A stretch of 11,449 nucleotides of DNA from JALHST01 sp038316335 (lineage in GTDB: Bacteria; Bacteroidota; Bacteroidia; Flavobacteriales; Flavobacteriaceae), in NCBI GenBank assembly GCA_038316335.1, contig JBBQAM010000081.1:1-11449 (forward strand), given 5' to 3'. This document shows, piece by piece, positions 1 through 6,739 of the stretch. Positions within the stretch are counted from its first letter, which is position 1; every line of letters begins with the position of its first letter. Made by a program: the position numbers and the translations under genes. The notes beneath the pieces were generated by a model. It ran no database searches, was not told the origin of the DNA, and saw only the letters and a list, made by a program, of their open reading frames with translations.

Positions 1-452
1 AGCGGTTTGGTTGGCATCCTATTTATCCAAGAGGGATGTAAGCGTTCCATAAAAGTGCCAAAAGGAAGCAAAAATTTACCAGCTCTTATGGTCATATAAT
101 TATTGAATACATACATGATATCGGCATATTCAAAGCCAATATCCAAAGACCCACCATTAATCTGAAATTCCAATTCGGACTCGAACATCAATTTATCTGA
201 ATGTTTAAATAAAAAGATTGGTGAAAAGGACCCACCATTGAAGCTTGATGCTGTTTCCCCATTGGTTTTAATAGTTTCAATACCTGTATGGCCATACCCT
301 CGAATCATAAATTGGGTTTGGCTGGGTTTATATCCTTTTCTTAACAAAGCTGCTTCGACCAATGAATCTATTTGATCGCTTTGTTGCGTGTTTTGCGCAG
401 TCACCTTTACGCTTAGTAAAAGCAATAGCATTATAATTATTGATTTTTTCAT
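1..452 (-). CDS. Outer-membrane beta-barrel (porin-like) protein, 3' end cut off by the window
   Basis: The reading frame opens with ATG at 452 and stays open for 150 codons to the window edge. The N-terminus is a Sec signal peptide (MKKSIIIMLLLLLSVKVTAQ), probably cleaved after the Ala before Gln20. What follows alternates hydrophobic and polar residues in beta-strand fashion (MIRGYGHTGIETI, then FESELEFQINGG) and contains GKFLLPFGTFMERLHPSWIN, a stretch resembling large OprO/OprP-like porins and related Bacteroidota barrels. I see no TonB box or plug domain in this part. Its start codon overlaps the stop codon of the upstream cytochrome c gene (ATGA, 449-452), so the two are probably translationally coupled and may act together at the cell envelope. 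The barrel assignment rests on the signal peptide and strand pattern; the substrate is unknown, and a generic hypothetical outer-membrane protein remains possible. Confidence 0.7.
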   Translation of the reverse strand, partial: MKKSIIIMLLLLLSVKVTAQNTQQSDQIDSLVEAALLRKGYKPSQTQFMIRGYGHTGIETIKTNGETASSFNGGSFSPIFLFKHSDKLMFESELEFQINGGSLDIGFEYADIMYVFNNYMTIRAGKFLLPFGTFMERLHPSWINRMPTKP

Positions 453-856
453 TGTCTTAAGGTTCTGATATAGTTAATTAGTTCCCATCTTTTATTTTCC
501 GGTAAGGCGGTTTCATAGGACGCCATGGGAGGACGTCCCTTGGTGAGTTTCCAGAAAATAGCACCATCGGTCTGGGACTGAACGCCCGGACTGGTCAAAT
601 CTGTCGGTTTTGGTGTTAATCCAGCCCCCCCCATGCCATCGCCTTTGCCCTTGGCGCCATGACAAACCACACATAACATCTTAAAGGACTTCTTGCCAAT
701 GTCGGCAGCACTGACATCGTTTTTTAATGGGTTTACAATTTCATCCGCACTTTTGGGCGCAGTCCATTTTTCCTGGGCGTGGCCATTGAAGCCCACAAAT
801 AGGAAGTACATCAATCCAATTAGGGTAATGCTTAATTGGGATTTTTTTGTTTTCAT
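449..856 (-). CDS. Secreted mono-haem c-type cytochrome
   Basis: This 135-residue protein has a signal peptide (about residues 1-27, ending GHAQ), then a single class I cytochrome c domain. The haem attachment motif is CVVCH at 62-66, followed by the glycine-rich GAKGKGDGMGGAG stretch usual for small electron-transfer cytochromes. Met111 in GRPPMASY is the likely sixth haem ligand, and the C-terminal helix ends ELINYIRTLRQ. It should act in the periplasm or anchored at a membrane surface as an electron carrier. It lies 74 nt downstream of the HMA-AraC gene and overlaps the next gene, a beta-barrel protein, by 4 nt. Its place beside copper genes suggests a role in periplasmic redox balance or Cu(I)/Cu(II) cycling, but that is inference; the cytochrome identification itself is firm. 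Confidence 0.93.
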   Translation of the reverse strand: MKTKKSQLSITLIGLMYFLFVGFNGHAQEKWTAPKSADEIVNPLKNDVSAADIGKKSFKMLCVVCHGAKGKGDGMGGAGLTPKPTDLTSPGVQSQTDGAIFWKLTKGRPPMASYETALPENKRWELINYIRTLRQ

Positions 857-891
857 AGTATTGATATTAATTGTTATTGTTAAAATTATTT

Positions 892-903
892 GTTGTTGAC
901 AAC
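892..903. promoter_or_regulatory. Short inverted repeat (GTTGT-TG-ACAAC) upstream of the cytochrome c gene
   Basis: GTTGTTGACAAC is a perfect 5-2-5 inverted repeat lying 36-47 nt before the cytochrome c start codon, in the 74-nt gap after the AraC-type gene. Its position and symmetry fit a protein-binding site. It is short and the surrounding DNA is AT-rich, so chance is a real possibility. No good -33/-7 promoter pair was found for the cytochrome gene itself, so read-through from upstream is likely. Confidence 0.2.
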
Positions 904-930
904 TTTTATCTGCATAATATTCGTTGTTAT

Positions 931-1512
931 CTATATAATTTCGTCAAAGAAATTCCTGTTCCAGATTTGGCCATTTTTATAATCCGTCATACTCATTCCA
1001 TTTAAGTACCTAAACTGTCTTGATAGATGGTTCACACTACTATAATCAAGTAGATATGCTATTTCCGAGAAGCTATGTTGTTGCAACTGAATCAACTCTT
1101 TTACCTTCTCGACCTTTAACTTTATAAAATACTTTTCTACAGTAGTATTCTCATTTTTCGAGAAAATCTTGCTCAGAATTTTGTAATCCCGATGCAAAAG
1201 GGTCGCCAAATGTTCGGAAGTGTTTTGATTAATATTGATCGGTAGTTCCGAAACAACTTCTATCAGAATGATCTTTATCCTTTCGACTAGCATTTCCTCT
1301 TCACTTTTGGCGATTTCAAATCCGTTGGCGTGAAGGATACTTGCTATTTTTGAGTCGACGTCCTTGTCGGTATCAACATCGATATGAACCATTAGTTTCC
1401 CCAGTTCGAGTGAAAGTACAGTTACCTTGATTGCTTCAAGTTCTTGCTTGATGACTTTCAGACAACGCCTGCAGACCATATTCTTGATCCAGTACTCTCT
1501 CTTGGAGTCCAT
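931..1512 (-). CDS. HMA-domain / AraC helix-turn-helix fusion, probable copper-responsive regulator
   Basis: With the ATG at 1512 the protein is 193 aa. Residues 6-68 look like a heavy-metal-associated ferredoxin-like fold: YWIKNMVCRRCLKVI carries the metal-binding MxCxxC (Met12, Cys14, Cys17), then beta-strand VLSLELGKLMVHIDV and a helix ending HANGFEI. Residues 75-180 carry an AraC/XylS-type DNA-binding region (KVEKVKELIQL, FSEIAYLLDYSSVNHLSRQF, GMSMTDYK). The likely role is a cytoplasmic transcription factor sensing Cu(I) or Ag(I) through its own HMA domain. The frame extends upstream to ATG 1575 and TTG 1617. I prefer 1512 because it starts just before the domain and a TAGGTTTG -7-like element at 1540-1547 lies 27 nt ahead of it. 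It sits between an HYC_CC_PP gene and the cytochrome gene, divergent from the efflux genes it may control. Confidence 0.85.
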   Translation of the reverse strand: MDSKREYWIKNMVCRRCLKVIKQELEAIKVTVLSLELGKLMVHIDVDTDKDVDSKIASILHANGFEIAKSEEEMLVERIKIILIEVVSELPININQNTSEHLATLLHRDYKILSKIFSKNENTTVEKYFIKLKVEKVKELIQLQQHSFSEIAYLLDYSSVNHLSRQFRYLNGMSMTDYKNGQIWNRNFFDEII

Positions 1513-1539
1513 ACTTGAATTTTTTAATGTTCTGATGTT

Positions 1540-1547
1540 CAAACCTA
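1540..1547 (-). promoter_or_regulatory. Candidate -7 element (TAGGTTTG) for the HMA-AraC gene
   Basis: On the minus strand, TAGGTTTG matches the Bacteroidota -7 consensus TAnnTTTG exactly and ends 27 nt before the ATG at 1512. No TTG lies at the usual distance upstream, so the -33 half is missing. It supports, but does not prove, a separate promoter and the shorter start. Confidence 0.25.
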
Positions 1548-1690
1548 TAAGGGGTTTGATGCTATTTGGTGCCATGACCAATGGGAATAGGCTGTCGTTG
1601 GAAAACAGGTACGACAATAGGTAGCCAATGTTAAAGCATTAGCTAAATGGGAAGTGCAGATTATTGTCCTAACAACCTGCTATTATATAA

Positions 1691-2110
1691 TCAAAGTAAA
1701 AAAGTTTCGTGAAGTACAAGTATATCCTTCTCTATAAAAGGCGGGTGGTAATCTACAAATGGAACTTCTTTTTGTTCAAGTCCCTCAAACAGGTTTATGT
1801 AGGAATAATAAAAAGTATGTATGAAGACAAAATTATCAGAGCTAAACTCAAATTGGGACTTTTCAAGATTGTCATCCGCCTTTTTCACAAAAGAAAAATT
1901 GCTACAGCAGTCTTTTTGTCCAAACGAACACTTTTTTGAAGATGTTTCCTTATTTTGCTCTTTGTCCTTGCATTGCTTCGCTTTGCTTAAAACAGCCATG
2001 TCGACCAACTTATTACAACAAAAATGCATATCCACGGTAAAAGACGAAGTGGCGAAAATCACTACGAAGGCTAAAATGATAGATACTATTTTGGTCAAAA
2101 AGCGTTTCAC
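1691..2110 (-). CDS. HYC_CC_PP family protein, leftward paralogue
   Basis: This 139-residue protein (starting at GTG) has an N-terminal hydrophobic helix (about residues 6-25, KIVSIILAFVVIFATSSF), then DMHFCCNKLVD, a Cys/Lys-rich middle, KDCCSN (Cys68-Cys69), and a C-terminus with YHPPFIEKDILVLHETFLL. These are the landmarks of the HYC_CC_PP family, found near metal genes in Bacteroidota; its function is unknown. The HYC motif reads HFC here (residues 29-31), and six cysteines (31, 32, 47, 61, 68, 69) could bind metal. The reading frame runs further to TTG 2155, but alignment with the rightward paralogue (KIVSIILAFVVIFATSSFTVD against KIMSFSMALVVLFSTFSFTVD) puts the start at GTG 2110, giving 139 against 138 aa. 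It is probably the first gene of the leftward block and membrane-anchored, facing the periplasm. Confidence 0.82.
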   Translation of the reverse strand: MKRFLTKIVSIILAFVVIFATSSFTVDMHFCCNKLVDMAVLSKAKQCKDKEQNKETSSKKCSFGQKDCCSNFSFVKKADDNLEKSQFEFSSDNFVFIHTFYYSYINLFEGLEQKEVPFVDYHPPFIEKDILVLHETFLL

Positions 2111-2156
2111 ATTAAAAATTATTAAACGGATTAAGTCTAAACTAATGTTCTTCAAT

Positions 2157-2185
2157 CAAAAATTAAGATAATCCTCTTAGAACAA
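2157..2185 (-). promoter_or_regulatory. Candidate promoter for the leftward block
   Basis: On the minus strand, TTG (2185-2183) is followed after 17 nt by TAATTTTTG (2165-2157). This resembles the Bacteroidota -33 TTG / -7 TAnnTTTG pair but has one extra T in the -7 box. Transcription would start near 2150, leaving a leader of about 40 nt before the GTG at 2110. If correct, it rules out the longer TTG-2155 start, which would lie at or before the transcript start. Confidence 0.3.
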
Positions 2186-2248
2186 GCGATACGAACATTT
2201 ATTAATACAGTTTTGGGTTAAAGATAAAGTTTGATAATGACCAACAAT

Positions 2249-2262
2249 ATGATAATTGTCAT
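2249..2262. promoter_or_regulatory. Near-perfect 14-bp palindrome in the divergent intergenic region
   Basis: ATGATAATTGTCAT pairs at six of seven positions around its centre. An overlapping perfect repeat, ACAAT-N6-ATTGT, spans 2244-2259. It lies between the two candidate promoters of the divergent HYC_CC_PP genes, where a shared operator would be expected. AraC-type proteins often bind direct rather than inverted repeats, so another regulator, or chance in AT-rich DNA, is possible. Confidence 0.25.
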
Positions 2263-2327
2263 GTGCCAATTAAAGATGAATAATTAGCTTTGCCTTCGTA
2301 GTAATTCCACTCATTCGAATCTAAAAT

Positions 2328-2369
2328 TTTGTTAAACAAAAAATTTGCTTAATAAATTTTGTAATTTTG
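2328..2369 (+). promoter_or_regulatory. Candidate promoter(s) for the rightward copper-efflux block
   Basis: Two overlapping possibilities exist. TTTG (2328-2331), a 21-nt spacer and TAAATTTTG (2353-2361) has good spacing but one extra base in the -7 box. TAATTTTG (2362-2369) matches TAnnTTTG exactly, but its nearest TTTG (2344-2347) is only 14 nt upstream, and it would leave a leader of about 5 nt before the ATG at 2379. I favour the first. Either would drive the HYC_CC_PP gene and probably the efflux genes behind it. Confidence 0.3.
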
Positions 2370-2378
2370 CAAGGCAAA

Positions 2379-2795
2379 ATGAAAAGTCTTTTTCATAAAA
2401 TAATGTCTTTTTCAATGGCACTTGTAGTGCTGTTCTCGACCTTCTCCTTTACTGTCGATCAGCATTACTGTGGGGATGTTCTAGTGGACTTTTCTTTGTT
2501 CGGCAAAGCCCAAGCCTGCGGCATGCAATTACAACAGGCTATGGATTCACAAGAACAACATTTGACAAAAAAAGGATGTTGTGAGGATCAAACGCTGTCC
2601 ATTGCAGGCCAACATGATTTAAAAATTTCGTTAGAGAAAATAAGTTTTGAGCAACACCAATTTATTGCTGCATTGGTATATACTTACCTTAATCATTTCG
2701 AGGGACTTCCTGAAAACATAGTTCCATTTACACATTACCCGCCTCCCGTATTGGTCAAAGATATCCTTATCCTGGACCAGACTTTCCTTATTTGA
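2379..2795 (+). CDS. HYC_CC_PP family protein, rightward paralogue
   Basis: This 138-residue protein has a hydrophobic N-terminal helix (about 7-24), the family's HYC motif (His29-Tyr30-Cys31), a further Cys47, the CC pair (Cys67-Cys68 in KKGCCEDQ), and the proline motif HYPPP at 119-123 followed by VLVKDILILDQTFLI. It matches the leftward paralogue along its length and probably arose by duplication with inversion, or both were acquired as a divergent pair. ATG 2379 was chosen because the paralogue starts at the equivalent residue; the frame could also open at TTG 2367. It is the first gene of the rightward block, 104 nt before cusA. The biochemical role is unknown. A periplasmic metal-binding or accessory function is inferred from cysteine content and context. 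Confidence 0.85.
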   Translation: MKSLFHKIMSFSMALVVLFSTFSFTVDQHYCGDVLVDFSLFGKAQACGMQLQQAMDSQEQHLTKKGCCEDQTLSIAGQHDLKISLEKISFEQHQFIAALVYTYLNHFEGLPENIVPFTHYPPPVLVKDILILDQTFLI

Positions 2796-2899
2796 TTTTA
2801 AAATAATTGAATTCATAGCCCTACAATTAATCGTTTGGGCTAAATCCGTTTTTTGTTGATTTTTTCAACTCAAATTTCAATTATTTAATAATCATTACC

Positions 2900-5800
2900 A
2901 TGCTGAACAAAACGATCCGTTATTTTCTTGAGAATAAGTTGATAACTTTTATGTTGCTCTTTGCGTTTATTGCAGGAGGAATTATAACAGCCCCCTTTAA
3001 CTGGGAATTATCCTGGATGGATAGAAACCCAGTTCCCGTTGATGCTATTCCCGATATAGGCGAAAATCAACAAATTGTATTTACCGAGTGGATGGGGCAA
3101 TCTCCTCAAGATATTGAAGATCAAATTACCTACCCATTAACAACATCATTACTAGGTATTCCTGGTGTAAAAACCATTAGAAGTAATTCCATCTTTGGGT
3201 TATCAAGTATCTACATTATTTTTAATGAGGATGTGGATTTCTATTGGAGCAGGACCCGTATTCTGGAAAAACTAAATTCATTACCGCCAGGTACTGTTCC
3301 AGATGAAGTTAATCCCGCTCTTGGGCCAGACGCTACTGCTTTAGGTCAAGTCTATTGGTACACTTTAGAAGGAAGAGATCCAAAAACAGGCAAACCAACA
3401 GGCGGTTGGGATCCACAAGAATTAAGAACGATTCAAGACTTTTATGTGCGTTATTATTTAACCGCAACAAGTGGTGTTTCAGAAGTAGCATCAATAGGCG
3501 GCTTTTTAAAAGAGTACCAAGTTGAGATAGACCCAGATGCCATGAAAGCCAGCAATGTGGATGTTGGCATGATCATGAATGCTGTAAAAAATAGCAATCT
3601 TGATATTGGAGCCCGTACATTAGAGTTTAACAGAGTTGAATATTTAATTAGAGGCTTAGGATATATTAAAAATTTATCCGATTTAGAAGAAAGTGTAGTT
3701 ACTGTCAGGGATAATGTGCCCATTCGGTTGAAGGATGTTGCAAAGATTCAGTTTGGCCCTGCCACTCGTAGGGGAGGCCTTGATAAAAGTGGTGTTGAAG
3801 CCGTTGGAGCAGTAGTTGTCGCTCGTTATGGAGCCAATCCACAGGAAGTTATACATAATCTAAAAGCTAAAATAGCTGAAGTTGCTCCGGGATTACCCTC
3901 AAAAACACTTGCGGATGGTACCGTTTCAAAAGTAACAATCGTGCCGTTTTATGACCGTTCTGGACTTATTCAAGAAACGCTAGGAACTTTAGAATCATCT
4001 CTTTCACATGAAATATTGATTGCTATTTTGGTGGTAATTGTATTGGTACTCAACTTAAGAGCCTCTGTATTAATTTCAACCTTGCTGCCCGTTGGGGTAT
4101 TAATGACATTTATATTAATGAAATATTTTAATGTTGATGCAAACATTGTTGCGCTTTCGGGTATCGCTATTGCTATTGGTGTTATGGTTGATGTGGGTAT
4201 TGTGTTTACCGAAAATATTATCAGGCATCTCGAAATGCCCGAAAATGAAGGTGTTAGGGGGAGACAATTGGTACAGGTCATCTATATAGCTACGGTTGAA
4301 GTGGCTTCGGCAATTATGACCGCCTTGGCAACCACCATTGTAAGTTTCTTGCCGGTATTTGCGATGCAGGCTTCCGAAGGTAAGCTGTTCAGACCTTTGG
4401 CATGGACCAAAACATTTGCCCTAGTATCATCACTCTTTATTGGAATTATGTTTATTCCGGCGATAGCTCAAGTATTATTCTCTATAAGATTTGATAAAAA
4501 GAAAACAAGTCGAGTCTTTAATACCATTTTAATAGGTTTTGGGATTGTTTTTACAATAGCTTATGGCAGTATAATAGCCGTTGCTTTAATTGCTATTGGT
4601 ATCAATAATTTATTGACTAAAGTAGCTCCAAGGAGTCTGTTTAACAATAAAATTAAACTGCCTTATTCCGAAAAAGTAGCCAATTACATTAATATAGGAA
4701 TTACCATTTTAATTGTATTATACTTTTTAACCATTGAATGGATGCCTCTGGGTGCTTCCAACTCTACATTTGTCAACTTTATCTTTGTCATTATTATTGT
4801 TGGTAGTGTACTGGGCGTTTTAATGACCATCGTCCATTTTTATACTCGTATCCTTGCTTGGTGTTTAGATAATAAATGGAAATTTTTAAGCATTCCAATG
4901 ATTGTAGTGGTTTTTGGGATAGTCATTTGGTTGGGTTTTGCTAAAACATTTAGCTTCATGCCCAATTTTGTAAAGAACAATAGTGCATGGGCTAGTATAG
5001 AAAAAGCGTTTCCAGGGGTAGGAAAGGAATTTATGCCTGCACTTAATGAAGGATCATTCTTGTTAATGCCCACCACCATGCCCCATTCGGGTATTACAGA
5101 AAATATGGAGGTAATTGCAAGTATTGATAAGCATTTAATGACTATCCCAGAAATAGGATCGGCCGTAGGGAAATGGGGGCGAGTGAACTCTGCTTTAGAT
5201 CCAGCCCCGACCTCGATGTACGAAAACACCATAAATTATATTCCAGAATATATATTGGATGAAGATGGGCGTCGAGAACGATTTAAAGTCAATAAGGATA
5301 ATGCTTTTGTATTAAAAGATGAGACCACCTATAAATATGGTACAGATGAATTTCGTAAAATAACTGAAGAAGAACTTGTTTTAGATGAAGATGGAGAGAA
5401 CTTCAGGCAATGGCGCGAACATATAAAAAAACCAGACGATATTTGGAAAGAAATTGTTAAACACTCCAAATTCCCTGGGTTAACTTCAGCACCTAAGTTA
5501 CAACCCATCCAAACGAGATTAATCATGTTGGCAACAGGGATGCGGGCACCTATGGGAATTAAAGTTTTTGGCCCTACACTAGAATCGATTGAAAAAGTTG
5601 GATATGAATTGGAGGATATCTTAAAAGAAGTTCCCAGTGTAAATCCTTCTACAGTTTTTGCTGACAGAGTTGTTGGTAAGCCTTACCTTGAAATAAAACT
5701 AAATAGACAGGCCATGTCCCGTTATGGATTAACCATTAAGGACATGCAAATGCAGATATCGGTAGCTATAGGTGGAAAACAATTGACTACAACCGTTGAA

Positions 5801-6739
5801 GGTAGAGAGCGTTTTCCTGTACGTGTGCGTTATGCCAGAGAATTTAGGGACAATCCAGACGATATAAAAAAGATATTAATTCCGACACCAGCAGGGGTTC
5901 AGGTAGAACTTGGGGAGTTGGCATCTATTGAATATGTTAGAGGGCCCCAAGTTATTAAAAGTGAAGACACCTTTTTAACGGGGTATGTCATTTTTGATAT
6001 GAAAGATGGCTATGCCGAAACCAATGTGGTTGAAGACGCTCAAAAACTCATTAAAGATAAAATCGATTCCGGGGAGTTTAAGTTACCAGCAGGGGTTACC
6101 TATCGTTTTACAGGAAATTATGAAAATCAAATCAGGGCATCAAAGCGACTTATGATTGTGGTCCCTATTTCATTGATCCTGATATTGTTGATCCTGTATT
6201 TTCAGTTCAAATCATTACTACCGTCCCTGATGGTATTTTCTGGTATTTTCGTCGCTTTTTCAGGTGGATTTATCATGATTTGGTTGTATGGGCAGGAGTG
6301 GTTCTTAGATTTCAGCTTTGCGGGTGTCTATATGCGGGATCTATTTCAGCTGCACACCATTAATTTAAGTGTCGCGGTCTGGGTAGGGTTTATAGCCCTG
6401 TTTGGTATTGCAACAGATGATGGTGTGATTATGGGAACTTATTTAACACAAGTTTTTGATAAAGAAAAACCTACCACGATCCAAGGTGTTCGTACTGCAG
6501 TATTACATGCAGGAGCAAAACGTGTGCGCCCTGCCATGATGACTGCTGCAGTAGCCGTTATTGCACTGATCCCGGTTTTAACCGCAACGGGTAAAGGGGC
6601 CGATGTAGTGGTACCCATGGCAATCCCATCATTCGGGGGTATGTTACTACAAGTAATGACCATGTTTGTGGTGCCCGTATTGTACAGTATGTGGAAAGAG
6701 AAAAATTTAAAAAAACAATTAAAAAAGAGCAATGTTTAA
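2900..6739 (+). CDS. cusA: CusA-type heavy-metal RND efflux pump (Cu(I)/Ag(I)), extended form
   Basis: Inner-membrane proton-driven pump subunit that would move Cu(I)/Ag(I) into the TolC channel. The N-terminus (RYFLENKLITFMLLF, then VPVDAIPDIGENQ) and the whole RND architecture are clear. TM4 carries Asp431 and Glu438 (GIAIAIGVMVDVGIVFTEN), matching the proton-relay pair D405/E412 of E. coli CusA; an Asp pair at 1173-1174 (ATDDG) sits where CusA has Glu in a later helix. Met723, Met773 and Met876 align with the M573/M623/M672 metal-binding triad, which favours Cu/Ag over Zn/Co/Ni. At 1279 aa it is over 200 aa longer than E. coli CusA. The extra length lies in a hydrophobic insert near 530-648 and an acidic insert between Met773 and Met876. 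Its last 8 nt overlap the next gene. Base composition changes sharply inside the gene (see findings). Confidence 0.96.
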   Translation: MLNKTIRYFLENKLITFMLLFAFIAGGIITAPFNWELSWMDRNPVPVDAIPDIGENQQIVFTEWMGQSPQDIEDQITYPLTTSLLGIPGVKTIRSNSIFGLSSIYIIFNEDVDFYWSRTRILEKLNSLPPGTVPDEVNPALGPDATALGQVYWYTLEGRDPKTGKPTGGWDPQELRTIQDFYVRYYLTATSGVSEVASIGGFLKEYQVEIDPDAMKASNVDVGMIMNAVKNSNLDIGARTLEFNRVEYLIRGLGYIKNLSDLEESVVTVRDNVPIRLKDVAKIQFGPATRRGGLDKSGVEAVGAVVVARYGANPQEVIHNLKAKIAEVAPGLPSKTLADGTVSKVTIVPFYDRSGLIQETLGTLESSLSHEILIAILVVIVLVLNLRASVLISTLLPVGVLMTFILMKYFNVDANIVALSGIAIAIGVMVDVGIVFTENIIRHLEMPENEGVRGRQLVQVIYIATVEVASAIMTALATTIVSFLPVFAMQASEGKLFRPLAWTKTFALVSSLFIGIMFIPAIAQVLFSIRFDKKKTSRVFNTILIGFGIVFTIAYGSIIAVALIAIGINNLLTKVAPRSLFNNKIKLPYSEKVANYINIGITILIVLYFLTIEWMPLGASNSTFVNFIFVIIIVGSVLGVLMTIVHFYTRILAWCLDNKWKFLSIPMIVVVFGIVIWLGFAKTFSFMPNFVKNNSAWASIEKAFPGVGKEFMPALNEGSFLLMPTTMPHSGITENMEVIASIDKHLMTIPEIGSAVGKWGRVNSALDPAPTSMYENTINYIPEYILDEDGRRERFKVNKDNAFVLKDETTYKYGTDEFRKITEEELVLDEDGENFRQWREHIKKPDDIWKEIVKHSKFPGLTSAPKLQPIQTRLIMLATGMRAPMGIKVFGPTLESIEKVGYELEDILKEVPSVNPSTVFADRVVGKPYLEIKLNRQAMSRYGLTIKDMQMQISVAIGGKQLTTTVEGRERFPVRVRYAREFRDNPDDIKKILIPTPAGVQVELGELASIEYVRGPQVIKSEDTFLTGYVIFDMKDGYAETNVVEDAQKLIKDKIDSGEFKLPAGVTYRFTGNYENQIRASKRLMIVVPISLILILLILYFQFKSLLPSLMVFSGIFVAFSGGFIMIWLYGQEWFLDFSFAGVYMRDLFQLHTINLSVAVWVGFIALFGIATDDGVIMGTYLTQVFDKEKPTTIQGVRTAVLHAGAKRVRPAMMTAAVAVIALIPVLTATGKGADVVVPMAIPSFGGMLLQVMTMFVVPVLYSMWKEKNLKKQLKKSNV

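Noticed and set aside
1513..1617. Longer start (TTG 1617 or ATG 1575) for the HMA-AraC protein
   Set aside because: The extra residues lie before the first HMA strand and show no domain; a -7-like element lies inside this stretch. ATG 1575 cannot be fully excluded.
1709..2171. Two plus-strand open frames opposite the leftward HYC_CC_PP gene
   Set aside because: They have no recognisable domain and lie fully opposite a gene whose family motifs and paralogue are clear; they are shadow frames.
2855..2869. GTTGA-TTTTT-TCAAC hairpin between the HYC_CC_PP gene and cusA, as a terminator
   Set aside because: The stem is only 5 bp with low GC and no clean T-tract after it; read-through into cusA is more likely.
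3454..5526. Several minus-strand open frames inside cusA
   Set aside because: All are antisense to an unbroken, well-conserved RND pump frame and have low-complexity translations without domain features.
6439..6732. Minus-strand frame at the end of cusA
   Set aside because: It is antisense to the conserved last membrane helices of cusA and has no independent support.
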